The notes under the pieces were generated by a model that was given only the letters and a program-made list of their open reading frames with translations, was not told the origin of the DNA and ran no database searches. A stretch of DNA of 64,000 nucleotides from JACVRM01 sp963755085 (lineage in GTDB: Bacteria > Actinomycetota > Thermoleophilia > Gaiellales > Gaiellaceae): contig CAVWIN010000003.1 in the NCBI GenBank assembly GCA_963755085.1, forward strand, positions 275,498 through 339,497. Reading direction: 5' to 3'. Each line of letters opens with the position of its first letter. The stretch's first letter is position 1. The position numbers were made by a program, and so were the translations under genes. Of this stretch, positions 32,218 through 42,702 are shown piece by piece.

Positions 32218-33231
32218 TTACACGACCGTGCGCCGGGCCCGTGCAGGCCCGCTCGCGATGCGGCTCAGCAGCTCGTAGTTGATCGTCCCGGCGACGCGCG
32301 CGTGCTCCTCGGCGAGCACGCCGTGGCCCAGGATCGTCACCGGCGTCCCGACCGGGAGCCCGCGGTCGAGCTCGACCGCGAAGGCGTCCATGGAGATCGT
32401 GCCGACCACGCGGCGCCGCTCGCCGGCGACGCGGATCTCGGTGCCGGTGAGGTCGCGGCGGAAGCCGTCGGCGTAGCCGACCGGGACGATCCCGATCCAC
32501 GTGTCCTGCTCGGCGATGAAGCGGCGGCCGTAGCCCGTGGTCTCGCCCGGACGCAGCAGCTTGATCTGGGCGAGGTAGCTCTCCCAGCGCAGCGCCGGCT
32601 CGAGACCGTCGTCGCCCGGGTCGGTATTGAAGGGCGACAGGCCGTAGATGGCGACTCCGCAGCGGGCGGCGTCGAGGCGGGCCTCGGGGATGCGCAGCGC
32701 GGCGGCGCTGTTGGCCGCGTGCCGGGTCAGGTGCGCGTACGGCTCCGTTGCGACGCGAAAGCGGGCGATCTGCTGCCGGGCGAACGCCTCGTCGCAGTCG
32801 GCGGTCGCGAGGTGCGTCATCAGGCCGACGACGCCGTTCCCGGGCGCGACCAGCTCGGAGATGCCCCAGCGGCCCATGCCGCTGTCGAGCTTGAGATGTG
32901 TCCGGACGCCCTCCGGCGCCTCGCCGTCGACGCTGACGAGCTCCAGCCCTGCCCCGCGCGCCGCCGTCAGGTCGCGGCTGAGCCACGGCCCCATGACGAG
33001 GATGCGCGCGCCGCGGTAGGCGGCGCGTAGCTCGAGGCCCTCGGCGACGGTTGCCACGCACAGCATCGACGCCCCCGCCTCGAGCACCGCGCCGGCGACG
33101 TCCACGGCACCGTGGCCGTAGCCGTCTGCCTTGACCACCGCCCATACCTCGCTCGTCCCCAGGGCGCGCTGAAGGGTCGCGATGTTCCGGCGCACGGCGC
33201 CGAGGTCGACGGTGATCTCAGAGCGGTGCAT
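32218..33231 (-). CDS. alr: Alanine racemase
   Basis: A 337-residue fold-type III PLP enzyme making D-Ala for peptidoglycan. The PLP lysine lies in VVKADGYGHG (about residue 34). Other landmarks are THLKLDSGMGRWG, RHAANSAAAL, RCGVAIYGLSP, and the catalytic Tyr region VGYADGFRR with VGTISMD. The length is slightly short of the family norm. It overlaps the nnr gene by 14 bp in an acpS-nnr-alr operon, an arrangement common in actinobacteria. Confidence 0.96.
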   Translation of the reverse strand: MHRSEITVDLGAVRRNIATLQRALGTSEVWAVVKADGYGHGAVDVAGAVLEAGASMLCVATVAEGLELRAAYRGARILVMGPWLSRDLTAARGAGLELVSVDGEAPEGVRTHLKLDSGMGRWGISELVAPGNGVVGLMTHLATADCDEAFARQQIARFRVATEPYAHLTRHAANSAAALRIPEARLDAARCGVAIYGLSPFNTDPGDDGLEPALRWESYLAQIKLLRPGETTGYGRRFIAEQDTWIGIVPVGYADGFRRDLTGTEIRVAGERRRVVGTISMDAFAVELDRGLPVGTPVTILGHGVLAEEHARVAGTINYELLSRIASGPARARRTVV

Positions 33232-34633
33232 CGAGCGCCTCGGGAAGGGCCTCGACGACGTCGCCGGCGACGAGCCCGCGGCGCCGGCCGCTGAAGCGAG
33301 CCGCGCGCCGGTGGGCGACCGCGCCGGCGGCGGCGGCCAGGCGCGGCTCGACGCCCTTGGCCAGGAAGGCGGCGATGATCCCCGTCAGCACGTCGCCGGT
33401 CCCGGCGGCGGCGAGCGCCGGCGCGTTGCCGGAGATGACGAGCGGCTGTTCGCCTGGCGCGCCGACCAGTGTGTCGGCGCCCTTCAGCAGCACGATGCAG
33501 CCGAAGCGCTCGACCGCGCGGCGCAGCGCGTCGAGGCGGTGCGCGGCGACCCACCCGGACGGCTCGCCGAGCAGGCGGCCGAGCTCGCCCTCGTGCGGCG
33601 TGAGGATCGTCGGCGCGTTCCGCGCGAACGGCTCCAGCTTCCAGAGTGCGTCCGCGTCGACCACGAGCGGCAGGTCGAGCGCCGTGAGCACCCGGCGCAC
33701 GAGCTCCACCGTGCTGTCGCTGCGGCCGAGGCCGGGGCCGAGCGCGACCGCGCGCATGCGCTCGGCCGCCTCGACGACGCTGCCGGCCGCCTCCTCGGTC
33801 ATCCGCCCCTGCCAGTCCTCGGCGACGGGCAGCTTCACGACCTCGACGAGCTGCTGCTCCAGGACGGTCAGGGAGGACACCGGCGCCGCGACGGCGACGT
33901 AGCCGGCGTCGGCCCGGAACGCCGCCCGCGCGGCGAGGCAGGCGGCGCCCGTGAGCCCGCGCGAGCCGCCGACGACCAGGACGGCGCCCGCGGTGTACTT
34001 GTTGTCGCCCTCGCGCTTCGGCGGGACGAGCTTCAGGATCTCCTCGCGCACGAGCCGCGTCGCGGTCTCGCCGCCCGCGAGGCCGATGCCGGCGACGACG
34101 ACGTCGCCGGCACGGAACCGCCCTGGCGCGACGTGCAGCCCGACCTTGGGGCCGTGGAAGGTGACCGTCACGTCGGCATCGATTGCTGCGCCCGTGATCT
34201 CGCCCGTCGACGCATCGACGCCGGAGGGCACGTCGACCGCGACGACGGGCCGGCCGAGCCGGTTGATCTGCTTGATCAGGCGCGCGGCATCCGGGCGGGG
34301 CTCGCCGGTGAAGCCGGTGCCGAAGATCGCGTCGACGACGACGTCCGGGTCGCCGAGATCCTTCGCCTCGTCCTCCGGCTTCACGTCCACGACGTGCACC
34401 TCGCGGTCGGCGGCGAGCAGTCGCGCCGCCACGCGGCCGTCACCGCCGTTCGAGCCCGACCCGGCCACGATCGTGATCCGCCGCGCAGCCGGGAAGCGGG
34501 CTTCGACGGCGTTCGCGACGGCCGAGCCGGCACGGTCCATCAACTCCGGGATGCTCTCGGGGTAGTTCGGGTACTCCTCCTCGGCCGCGCGCATCTCCGC
34601 GGCGGTGAAGAGCGGGTCGAGGTAGTCAGCCAT
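33218..34633 (-). CDS. nnr: Bifunctional NAD(P)H-hydrate epimerase / ADP-dependent dehydratase
   Basis: A 471-residue fusion repairing hydrated NAD(P)H. The N-terminal YjeF_N epimerase domain (about 1-205) has MDRAGSAVANAV, VAGSGSNGGDGRVAARLL and the VDVPSGVDASTG loop. The C-terminal carbohydrate-kinase-like dehydratase domain (about 220-465) has VGGSRGLTGAACLAARAAFR, LTPHEGELGRLLG and AAAGTGDVLTGIIAAFLAKG. It overlaps acpS by 8 bp and alr by 14 bp, so all three are translationally coupled. Confidence 0.95.
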   Translation of the reverse strand: MADYLDPLFTAAEMRAAEEEYPNYPESIPELMDRAGSAVANAVEARFPAARRITIVAGSGSNGGDGRVAARLLAADREVHVVDVKPEDEAKDLGDPDVVVDAIFGTGFTGEPRPDAARLIKQINRLGRPVVAVDVPSGVDASTGEITGAAIDADVTVTFHGPKVGLHVAPGRFRAGDVVVAGIGLAGGETATRLVREEILKLVPPKREGDNKYTAGAVLVVGGSRGLTGAACLAARAAFRADAGYVAVAAPVSSLTVLEQQLVEVVKLPVAEDWQGRMTEEAAGSVVEAAERMRAVALGPGLGRSDSTVELVRRVLTALDLPLVVDADALWKLEPFARNAPTILTPHEGELGRLLGEPSGWVAAHRLDALRRAVERFGCIVLLKGADTLVGAPGEQPLVISGNAPALAAAGTGDVLTGIIAAFLAKGVEPRLAAAAGAVAHRRAARFSGRRRGLVAGDVVEALPEALDAPL

Positions 34634-34988
34634 CGACGACGCACACGGCGGTCGCGAGCTCGCGGGAGTGGGTCATCGACAGGTCGATCGCGCCGGCGCC
34701 CATCTTCTCGGCCCAGGCGCCGACGCGGCCGGACAGGGCGACGCCGGGCTTCGGGCGGCCGGCGATCTCGATGTCCTGCCAGGCCCAGAGGCGCGCGACG
34801 CCGAACCCGAGCGCCTTGCCGACCGCCTCCTTGCCGGCGAAGCGCGCGGCGTAGTGCTGCGCCGGGTTCGGGCGCGAGTCGCAGTAGGCTCGCTCGGCCG
34901 CCGTGAAGCAGCGCTCGCGGAAGCGCGGACGCTCGAGCGCGCGGCGCACGCGGTCGATCTCGATGAGGTCGACGCCGACGGTGGTCAC
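34626..34988 (-). CDS. acpS: Holo-[acyl-carrier-protein] synthase
   Basis: A 120-residue AcpS that transfers 4'-phosphopantetheine from CoA to acyl carrier protein. The magnesium-binding Asp is in GVDLIEIDRV and the Glu is in RFAGKEAVGKALG. FTAAERAYC and the late SMTHSRELATAVCV are also typical. It is the first gene of the acpS-nnr-alr operon and overlaps nnr by 8 bp. It diverges from the ArfB-like gene. Confidence 0.96.
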   Translation of the reverse strand: MTTVGVDLIEIDRVRRALERPRFRERCFTAAERAYCDSRPNPAQHYAARFAGKEAVGKALGFGVARLWAWQDIEIAGRPKPGVALSGRVGAWAEKMGAGAIDLSMTHSRELATAVCVVDG

Positions 34989-35012
34989 GGCGCGGGCGCT
35001 TCAATGGCGGCC

Positions 35013-35423
35013 ATGGACGGCGATGCTATTCGCGTCACGGGGTCGGTCGCCCTGCCCATGGCGGAGATCGAGCTGCGCTTCTCGCGCTCGAGCGGGCCGG
35101 GCGGCCAGCACGCGCAGACCAGCGAGACCCGCGTCGAGGCCGTGTTCGACGTCGAGGCCTCCGCGACGCTGACACCCGCGCAGAAGACGCGCGTGCTCGA
35201 GCGGGTCGGCCCGGTCGTGCGCGCGATCGCACAGGACGAGCGCAGCCAGACGCGGAACCGCGAGCTGGCGCTGGAGCGGCTCGCCGCGCAGTTGCGCGAG
35301 GCGCTGAAGGTGCGCCGGCCGCGCCGAGAGACGAAACCGACGGCCGCGTCGCGAGAGCGTCGCCTCGACGAAAAGAAGCGGCGCGGGACGACGAAGCGGC
35401 TGCGGCAGCCGCCGCTCGAGTAG
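35013..35423 (+). CDS. arfB: ArfB-like peptidyl-tRNA hydrolase (ribosome rescue)
   Basis: A 136-residue class-I-release-factor-like protein. The catalytic GGQ is in RFSRSSGPGGQHAQTSETRV. Conserved QTRNRELALERL follows. The C-terminus is highly basic (RRPRRETKPTAASRERRLDE, then KKRRGTTKRL), which in ArfB inserts into the empty mRNA channel of stalled ribosomes. There is no codon-recognition domain. ATG 35013 is used; ATG 35004 would add three residues. Confidence 0.93.
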   Translation: MDGDAIRVTGSVALPMAEIELRFSRSSGPGGQHAQTSETRVEAVFDVEASATLTPAQKTRVLERVGPVVRAIAQDERSQTRNRELALERLAAQLREALKVRRPRRETKPTAASRERRLDEKKRRGTTKRLRQPPLE

Positions 35424-35489
35424 GACATTCGTCGTCCATCGACGGAGGCCGGCTTGCCCGGCCGCAGTCACAACGCGGCCCCGGCGCGT

Positions 35490-36536
35490 CTAACTTCTTA
35501 GCGACCCGCGTAAATCGTCATGGCGAGCGGAGCGAGCCGGATTTACGCGGGCGACGATGAGCGCGAAGTCGCCGGTGGGGTGCTCCCACCAGGCCGCGGT
35601 GTCGAATCCGGCTTCCTCCAACTCGCGCTCGAGCCCCGGCCGGCGGAACTTGGCGCTGATCTCGGTGCGCAGGTCTTCCCCGTCCGCGAAGTCGACGTCC
35701 AGATCGAGCGCGCCGATGCGCACTCCCTGGTCGCCGTCGGAACGGAGCAGCATCTCGATCCACTCGTGCTCGGGATTCCAGCGCGCGATGTGCGCGAAGC
35801 GCTCCGGGCGGAAGTCGGCGTCCAGCTCGCGGTTCAGGACGCGAAGTATGTTGCGGTTGAACTCGGCCGTGACGCCGGCGCTGTCGTTGTAGGCGGCCTC
35901 CAGACGGCCGACGTCCTTGACGAGGTCGGCGCCGAGCAGCAGCGCCTCGCCGGGCTCGAGCGCCTGCGCGACCTCGCGCAGGAAGCGCGCCCGCTGCCCC
36001 GGCTCGAGGTTGCCGATCGTGCTGCCGAGGAAGGCCATCATCCGCCGGTGCCCGGCGGGCAGGGCGCCGATGTGGCGCAGGAAGTCGCCGACGACGCCGT
36101 GCACCTCGATGCCCGGGTACTCCTCCTCGATGGCCGCTGCGCTCTGGCGCAGCGTCTCCTCGCTGACGTCGAAGGGCACGAAGCGGCGGAGCGACCCGTG
36201 CTCGGCAAGCGCGTCGAGCAGGACGCGGGTCTTGTCGGAGGTGCCGGAGCCAAGCTCGATGAGGGTGTTCGCATCCGTCAGCTCGACGACGTCGAGCGCA
36301 TGGTCGCGCAGCAGGTCGCGCTCGCGCTCGGTCGGGTAGTACTCGGGCAGCCGAGTGATCTGGTCGAAGAGCTCCGAGCCGCGCTCGTCGTAGAACCACT
36401 GCGGCGACAGGTGCTTCGGCGTGGCCGTCAGGCCGCTGACCACGTCGTCGTGCAGCGCCTGCTCCCGCTCGGCCGGCGTGTAGAGCACGTCGACGCGCGG
36501 CGTCGGCGGCGCGACGGGCCAGGCGCCGTCAGGCAT
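35490..36536 (-). CDS. egtD: L-histidine N-alpha-methyltransferase EgtD
   Basis: EgtD trimethylates histidine to hercynine, the first dedicated step of ergothioneine synthesis. The 348-residue protein has the family features PKHLSPQWFYDERGSELFD, ITRLPEYYPTERE, the SAM motif LIELGSGTSDKTRVLLDAL, and FLGSTIGNLEP, with NRNILRVLNRELDADF later. It overlaps egtB by 8 bp. The last 15 or so residues after FALIVARVN (PARSARHDDLRGSLRS) look like an extension created by a palindromic DNA element rather than family sequence. Confidence 0.95.
   Translation of the reverse strand: MPDGAWPVAPPTPRVDVLYTPAEREQALHDDVVSGLTATPKHLSPQWFYDERGSELFDQITRLPEYYPTERERDLLRDHALDVVELTDANTLIELGSGTSDKTRVLLDALAEHGSLRRFVPFDVSEETLRQSAAAIEEEYPGIEVHGVVGDFLRHIGALPAGHRRMMAFLGSTIGNLEPGQRARFLREVAQALEPGEALLLGADLVKDVGRLEAAYNDSAGVTAEFNRNILRVLNRELDADFRPERFAHIARWNPEHEWIEMLLRSDGDQGVRIGALDLDVDFADGEDLRTEISAKFRRPGLERELEEAGFDTAAWWEHPTGDFALIVARVNPARSARHDDLRGSLRS
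35505..35551. repeat. 12-bp inverted repeat at the 3' end of egtD
   Basis: CCCGCGTAAATC (35505-35516) and GATTTACGCGGG (35540-35551) are perfect complements separated by 23 bp containing GCGAGCGGAGCGAGC. The element lies inside the egtD reading frame, just before its stop, and may also serve as a transcription terminator. Confidence 0.65.
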
Positions 36537-37794
36537 CGCGCGCGCACCGGAAGCCGGCGAACAGCTGGCGCCGGATCGGATAGTCCCAGTTGCGAAAGGT
36601 CATACGCATCGCGGCCGGGTGCGTCGCCCAGGAACCGCCGCGCAGCACCTTGTACTCAGAACCGAAGAACACCTCCGAGTATTCCGCGTACGGGAACGCC
36701 TCGAAACCGGGGTAGGCCGTGAAGTCGGACGCCGTCCATTCCCAAACGTCGCCGAAGAGCTGCTCCGGGCCCTCGGCGGGGAACGAGCCCACCGCCTCCG
36801 GCGCGAACCGCGCGCTCGCCAGGTTGGCCTCGCCGGCCGCGGTCGAGGCGGCGCGCTCCCATTCGGCCTCGGTCGGCAGGCGCTTGCCCGCCCAGCGGGC
36901 GTAGGCGTCGGCCTCGTACCAGCAGACGTGCTGCACCGGCTCCTCCGCGGGAAGCGGCTCCCAGTGTCCGAAGCGCCGCCGCGACCAGCCCGCGCCCTCG
37001 CGCCGCCAGAACGCGGGGTGGTCGAGCGCCTGCTCGCGTGTGAACGCCCAGCCGGCCGGGTGCCAGAACTGCGGGTCGTCATAGCCGCCGGCGGCCACAA
37101 AGTCGGCGAACTCGGCGTTCGTGACCGGCAGGCGATCGATCAGGAACGGCGCAAGCTCGACCCCGTGCGCCGGCCGCTCGTTGTCGTAGGCCCACGGCTC
37201 GTCGTCCGTGCCCATTACGAACGTGCCGCCGTCGATCGCCACCTCGCCGCCGGCCGCCCGGCCGGCGCGCGGCGCGGGCTCGTCGAGCGGGTAGGGCTCG
37301 TCGCGCAGCTGGAGCGTCTGGAGCATCGTCTCGACGTGCTGGTGCTCGTGCTGGACGAGCATCCCGTAGACGAACGCGCCCTGGAGCAGCCGCTCGCCGC
37401 CGTCGAGATCCACCTGGTCGAGCAGCTCGAGCGAGCGGGCGCGGACATCCTCGCCGAAGCGACGGGCCTCCGCCGGTGTCAAGAGCTCCAGCGCCGCGCG
37501 TTCGGAACGCTCGTGCGCGAAGGCGTTGTAGAGATCGTCGAGCCGGCTGTCGGCGGACGGCGACCCGCCGAGCGCCCGGATCAGCCACAGCTCCTCGAAG
37601 TGCGCGCAGTGGGCCAGGTCCCAGACGAGCGGCGACATCAGCGCGGAGTACTGCGCACAGAGCTCCTCGTCGGAGAGCGGCGCCAGGAGGTCGAGCATGC
37701 GACCGCGCGCCGCCCCGAGCTCGTGGACGACGTCGGCCTTGCTGGGGGCCGGCCGTCGCGCGACGGCCAGGCCGTTGAAGGAGGCCTGACTCAC
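36529..37794 (-). CDS. egtB: Ergothioneine sulfoxide synthase EgtB (or SenA-like homologue)
   Basis: EgtB is a non-haem iron enzyme joining hercynine to gamma-Glu-Cys or Cys with oxygen. The 421-residue protein has an N-terminal DinB-like bundle with the iron ligand motif HEHQHVE (HX3HXE) and a further His in DLAHCAHFEELW. The C-terminal formylglycine-generating-like domain has GGTFVMGTDDEPWAYDNERP, RLPTEAEWE, GDVWEWTASDF and VLRGGSWATHP. It is coupled to egtD by an 8-bp overlap. SenA of selenoneine synthesis is a homologue and cannot be excluded by eye, but the egtD partner favours EgtB. Confidence 0.93.
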   Translation of the reverse strand: MSQASFNGLAVARRPAPSKADVVHELGAARGRMLDLLAPLSDEELCAQYSALMSPLVWDLAHCAHFEELWLIRALGGSPSADSRLDDLYNAFAHERSERAALELLTPAEARRFGEDVRARSLELLDQVDLDGGERLLQGAFVYGMLVQHEHQHVETMLQTLQLRDEPYPLDEPAPRAGRAAGGEVAIDGGTFVMGTDDEPWAYDNERPAHGVELAPFLIDRLPVTNAEFADFVAAGGYDDPQFWHPAGWAFTREQALDHPAFWRREGAGWSRRRFGHWEPLPAEEPVQHVCWYEADAYARWAGKRLPTEAEWERAASTAAGEANLASARFAPEAVGSFPAEGPEQLFGDVWEWTASDFTAYPGFEAFPYAEYSEVFFGSEYKVLRGGSWATHPAAMRMTFRNWDYPIRRQLFAGFRCARDA

Positions 37795-37836
37795 TGGGGC
37801 GCCGGGAGCGTAGAGGAACGGGGAGAATCAGGCAAC

Positions 37837-39003
37837 GTGCAGCGAGTTCTCCTCGTGTCACCGACTGAGCGCGACGTCATGGAGATCCGGTCCTCCGGGC
37901 TCGACAACCGTTACGAGGTCACGTTCGCAGGGCCCGACCTCGATGCACTCGAGCACATCGACGCGCCGGCGCTCGCCGCGGCGCTCGACGGGCTCGAGGC
38001 GGATGGGATCGTGTCCTCGAAGGACCGCGGGGCGCTCTTCGCCGCCGCACTGACGTCGCGGCGCAGCCTGCCCGGGCCGACGCCGGCCGCGGTCGCGTCG
38101 TGCCAGCACAAGCCGACTGCGCGCCGGCTCCAGCAGCGGGCCGTGCCGGACGCGGTCCCCGGCTGGGACGCGTCCGGCGGCCCGCCGCTGTTCCCGCCGC
38201 CATGGTTCGTGAAGCCGGCCGTGGGTCGCCTCTCGATGGGCGCGCGCCGCGTCGATGACCAGCGCGACTTCCCGCTGGTCGATGGGGACGACGCGTACGC
38301 GGCCGGGTGGGAGGCGCTCGCCCGGCTCGGGGGCGTCGACCTCGACGGCCACGGCTGGATCGCCGAGCAGCTGCTCACGGGCGACCCGGTGACCGTCGAG
38401 GGATACGTCCATCGCGGAGCGGTCACGATCCTCGGCGTGACCGACTCGGTGATGTACGAGGGAACGCTCAGCTTCGAGCGCTTCGAGTACCCGAGCAGGC
38501 TGCCCGTGGAGCGGGTCGACGCCGCGGCCGCAGTCGCGGCGGCGCTCCCGCGCGCGTTCGGCTTCGACGGCGGGTTCTTCAATGTCGAGCTCCTCGTCCC
38601 CTCTACGGGCACGCCGGGGCTGATCGAGCTCAACGGCCGCATCGCTTCCCAGTTCGCACCGCTCGTGCGAGCGGTTCACGGCCGCTCGAGCTACGACGCG
38701 CTGCTCGCGCTCGCGTGCGGCGAGGATCCACGCTGGGATCCGGGCCCGCCGGACGGCGTCGCGGTCTCGTACGTGCTGCGCCGCTTCGAGGACGCGTGGG
38801 TCGAGGAGGTGCCGGACCCCGAGGACGGCGTCGAGATCCTCGTGCACGCCGGCGAGAACCTCTCCGACGCGTACGCGAATGACCCGGGCAGCTTCCGGCT
38901 CGCGATCGTGTACGAGGCAGGCGAGACGCGCGAAGACGCGGTCGGAGGCGCGCGGGCGCGCGCGGCGGCGCTCAGGTTTCGGCTGCAGCCATCCCGGGCG
39001 TAG
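37837..39003 (+). CDS. ATP-grasp family ligase
   Basis: A 388-residue ATP-grasp-like enzyme. The N-terminal pre-ATP-grasp part (RVLLVSPTERDVMEIRSSGL) is followed by a nucleotide-binding region with PWFVKPAVGRLSMGARRVDD, WIAEQLLTGDPVTVEGYVH and the metal-binding FFNVELLVPS with LIELNGRIASQF. It should couple an acid to an amine or thiol; the substrate is unknown. It diverges from egtB across 42 bp, so a role in thiol or peptide ligation connected with ergothioneine is possible but unproven. Its end overlaps the MFS gene by 32 bp. Confidence 0.85.
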   Translation: MQRVLLVSPTERDVMEIRSSGLDNRYEVTFAGPDLDALEHIDAPALAAALDGLEADGIVSSKDRGALFAAALTSRRSLPGPTPAAVASCQHKPTARRLQQRAVPDAVPGWDASGGPPLFPPPWFVKPAVGRLSMGARRVDDQRDFPLVDGDDAYAAGWEALARLGGVDLDGHGWIAEQLLTGDPVTVEGYVHRGAVTILGVTDSVMYEGTLSFERFEYPSRLPVERVDAAAAVAAALPRAFGFDGGFFNVELLVPSTGTPGLIELNGRIASQFAPLVRAVHGRSSYDALLALACGEDPRWDPGPPDGVAVSYVLRRFEDAWVEEVPDPEDGVEILVHAGENLSDAYANDPGSFRLAIVYEAGETREDAVGGARARAAALRFRLQPSRA

Positions 39004-40453
39004 GCGCCTCCTCCTCGACCTCCTGCTCGCCGCGCGCCTCGCGGTTCGAGATGAAGATCGCGCCGACGGCGGCGCCGGCAAACGCGAGCGCGGCAACGAC
39101 CGCCATGGCGGCGCGCCAGGCGTCGATCGAGGCGGCGTGGAACGCCGCGGTGGTCTGGTCCTTCGCCAGCGGCGTCCCGCTCGAGGTGCCGCCGTTCGAC
39201 TGGAACACGACCGTGACGACGAGGCCGACGAGCGCGACCGCGAGCAGGTTGCCGATCCGCGAGAACGTGGTGTTGATGCCGGACGCGATGCCGGCGTACT
39301 TCTCGGGGACCGACTTGAGGGCGGTGGCGGTGATCGGGGCGACGAGGATGGCCAGACCCAGGGAGAAGAGCGCCAGCGCCGGAAGGAGGAGGTACCAGAC
39401 CTTGGCCTTCGTGTCGACGGCCATCAGGAGCAGCGCCGAGCAGCCGAGCAGCCCCGGCCCGATCGTCAGGTAGAGGCGCGGGCCGTTGCGGTCGGCGAGG
39501 GCCCCGAACTTCGGGGCAAACAGGATCATCAGCACCGTCGTCGGCGCGAGGATCACGCTCGTGACGAACGGCGAGTAGCCGAGGAACTGGATGTAGAGCG
39601 TCACGTAGACGAGGAAGGCGCCGAGGGCCGCGTAGACGAGGAACGTGGCGGCGTTGGAGGCGGCGAAGTTGCGGATGCGGAAGAGCTCGAGCGGCAGCAT
39701 CGGGCTCTCCTTGCGGTGCTCCACGACAAGGAAGGCGATGAGCGAGGCGCCCGCGATGCCCAGCAGCCACCAGTAGCCGGCGAAGCCGTGGCGGGCTCCT
39801 TCGACGAGCGCGTAGGTCAGCGTCCCGACGCCGACGGCGATGAGCGCGGCGCCCGGAACGTCGAGGCGCTGGGTTCCGGTCGCCTCCTCGCGGCGGCACT
39901 GGCCGGCGCGCGCGAACCAGACTGTCGCCACGGCGACGGGCAGGTTGATGAGAAAGATCCAGCGCCAGGAGGCCCACTCCACGAGCGCACCGCCGATGGG
40001 CGGGCCGCCGATCGTGACGACGGCCGTGAACGACGTCCAGAGGCCGACGGCGCGGCCCGCGTCCTTGCCGTACGCCTGGCGGAGGAGCGCCAGGCTGTTG
40101 GTCGTGACGAAGGCGCCGCCGATGCCCTGCAGCGTGCGCGCGGCGATCAAAACGCCACCGTTCGGGGAGACCGCCGCGAGCAGCGACGCGAGCGCGAACA
40201 CCGCGACGCCCGCCGTGAAGACCTCGCGCCGGCCGCGCCGGTCGCCGACGGCGCCGGCGACGAGGTAGAGCGACGCGAGCGCGAGCGAGTACGACAGGTA
40301 GATCCACTGCTCGCCGGCAAGACCCAGGTTCAGGTCCTTCTCGATGGTCGGCAGCGCGACGATCACCACCGTCACGTCGAGGAAGGCGAGCGACGACCCG
40401 AGGATCGTCGCGATCAGCGTCAGCCGCCGCCGCTGCGCCTCCGTGCGCGCCAT
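38972..40453 (-). CDS. MFS drug efflux transporter (DHA2, 14-TM type)
   Basis: A 493-residue major facilitator of the EmrB/QacA type. Motifs are FLDVTVVIVALPTIEKDL (motif D1), GDRRGRREVFTAG (motif A) and RTLQGIGGAF (motif C region). About 14 hydrophobic helices are present. Such proteins export hydrophobic drugs by proton antiport. ATG 40453 follows TATCCT by six bases; this box overlaps the -10 box of the divergent neighbour. No TetR-type regulator is adjacent. Confidence 0.93.
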   Translation of the reverse strand: MARTEAQRRRLTLIATILGSSLAFLDVTVVIVALPTIEKDLNLGLAGEQWIYLSYSLALASLYLVAGAVGDRRGRREVFTAGVAVFALASLLAAVSPNGGVLIAARTLQGIGGAFVTTNSLALLRQAYGKDAGRAVGLWTSFTAVVTIGGPPIGGALVEWASWRWIFLINLPVAVATVWFARAGQCRREEATGTQRLDVPGAALIAVGVGTLTYALVEGARHGFAGYWWLLGIAGASLIAFLVVEHRKESPMLPLELFRIRNFAASNAATFLVYAALGAFLVYVTLYIQFLGYSPFVTSVILAPTTVLMILFAPKFGALADRNGPRLYLTIGPGLLGCSALLLMAVDTKAKVWYLLLPALALFSLGLAILVAPITATALKSVPEKYAGIASGINTTFSRIGNLLAVALVGLVVTVVFQSNGGTSSGTPLAKDQTTAAFHAASIDAWRAAMAVVAALAFAGAAVGAIFISNREARGEQEVEEEAPTPGMAAAET

Positions 40454-40459
40454 GCCCCG

Positions 40460-40469
40460 AGGATACGGT
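40460..40469. promoter_or_regulatory. Overlapping divergent -10 boxes
   Basis: TATCCT on the minus strand (40460-40465) ends six bases before the MFS ATG. TACGGT on the plus strand (40464-40469) ends six bases before GTG 40476. The two boxes share two bases, so only one promoter can open at a time. Confidence 0.5.
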
Positions 40470-40475
40470 GTCGCG

Positions 40476-40865
40476 GTGATCGAGTCACTCCATGTCGCGA
40501 CCGGAGCGGCGATCGGCGAGGCCACCGGCTCGCGCCTCTGGGCAGCCGTCCTCGGTCCGGTCTCGCATTTCCTCGGCGATCTGACGCCGCACGACGACAT
40601 CCCGTCTGACACGTTCGAGACGGTCAGCGGCATCCTCGCCGGGCTCTGGGTCGTCCATCGGCGCGGCCTGTTCTCGCCGGCCGCCATCGGCGCGGTCTTC
40701 GCGACGATGCCGGACTTCGAGCACCTGCTGCGGCCGGCCCGGCCGGGGCGCAGGCAGCTGTTCCCATCGCACCGCTACACGCGGTTCCACCAGCGCGGCG
40801 GGCTGCCGGCGTGGCTCCAGCTCGGGGCGGCGGTCGCGATTCTCATCGCGCTTGACCGCGACTAG
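40476..40865 (+). CDS. Small membrane-associated protein, metal-dependent hydrolase-like
   Basis: A 129-residue protein with hydrophobic stretches at about 4-30 (HVATGAAIGEATGSRLWAAV), 48-62 and 110-125. It has a His/Asp pattern (SHFLGDLTPHDD, MPDFEHLL) that recalls the YdjM / DUF457 family of membrane-bound putative metal-dependent hydrolases. Activity is unproven. GTG 40476 follows TACGGT by six bases. It converges on glmS with an 8-bp gap. Confidence 0.75.
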   Translation: MIESLHVATGAAIGEATGSRLWAAVLGPVSHFLGDLTPHDDIPSDTFETVSGILAGLWVVHRRGLFSPAAIGAVFATMPDFEHLLRPARPGRRQLFPSHRYTRFHQRGGLPAWLQLGAAVAILIALDRD

Positions 40866-40872
40866 CGAGCGG

Positions 40873-42702
<1,830 letters not shown>

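Noticed and set aside
35013..35423. Full peptide chain release factor
   Set aside because: The protein is only 136 residues with GGQ and a basic tail and no codon-recognition domain, so it is ArfB-like.
36529..37794. Confident call of selenoneine synthesis (SenA)
   Set aside because: SenB and SenC are not present and the gene is coupled to egtD, so EgtB is the better reading.
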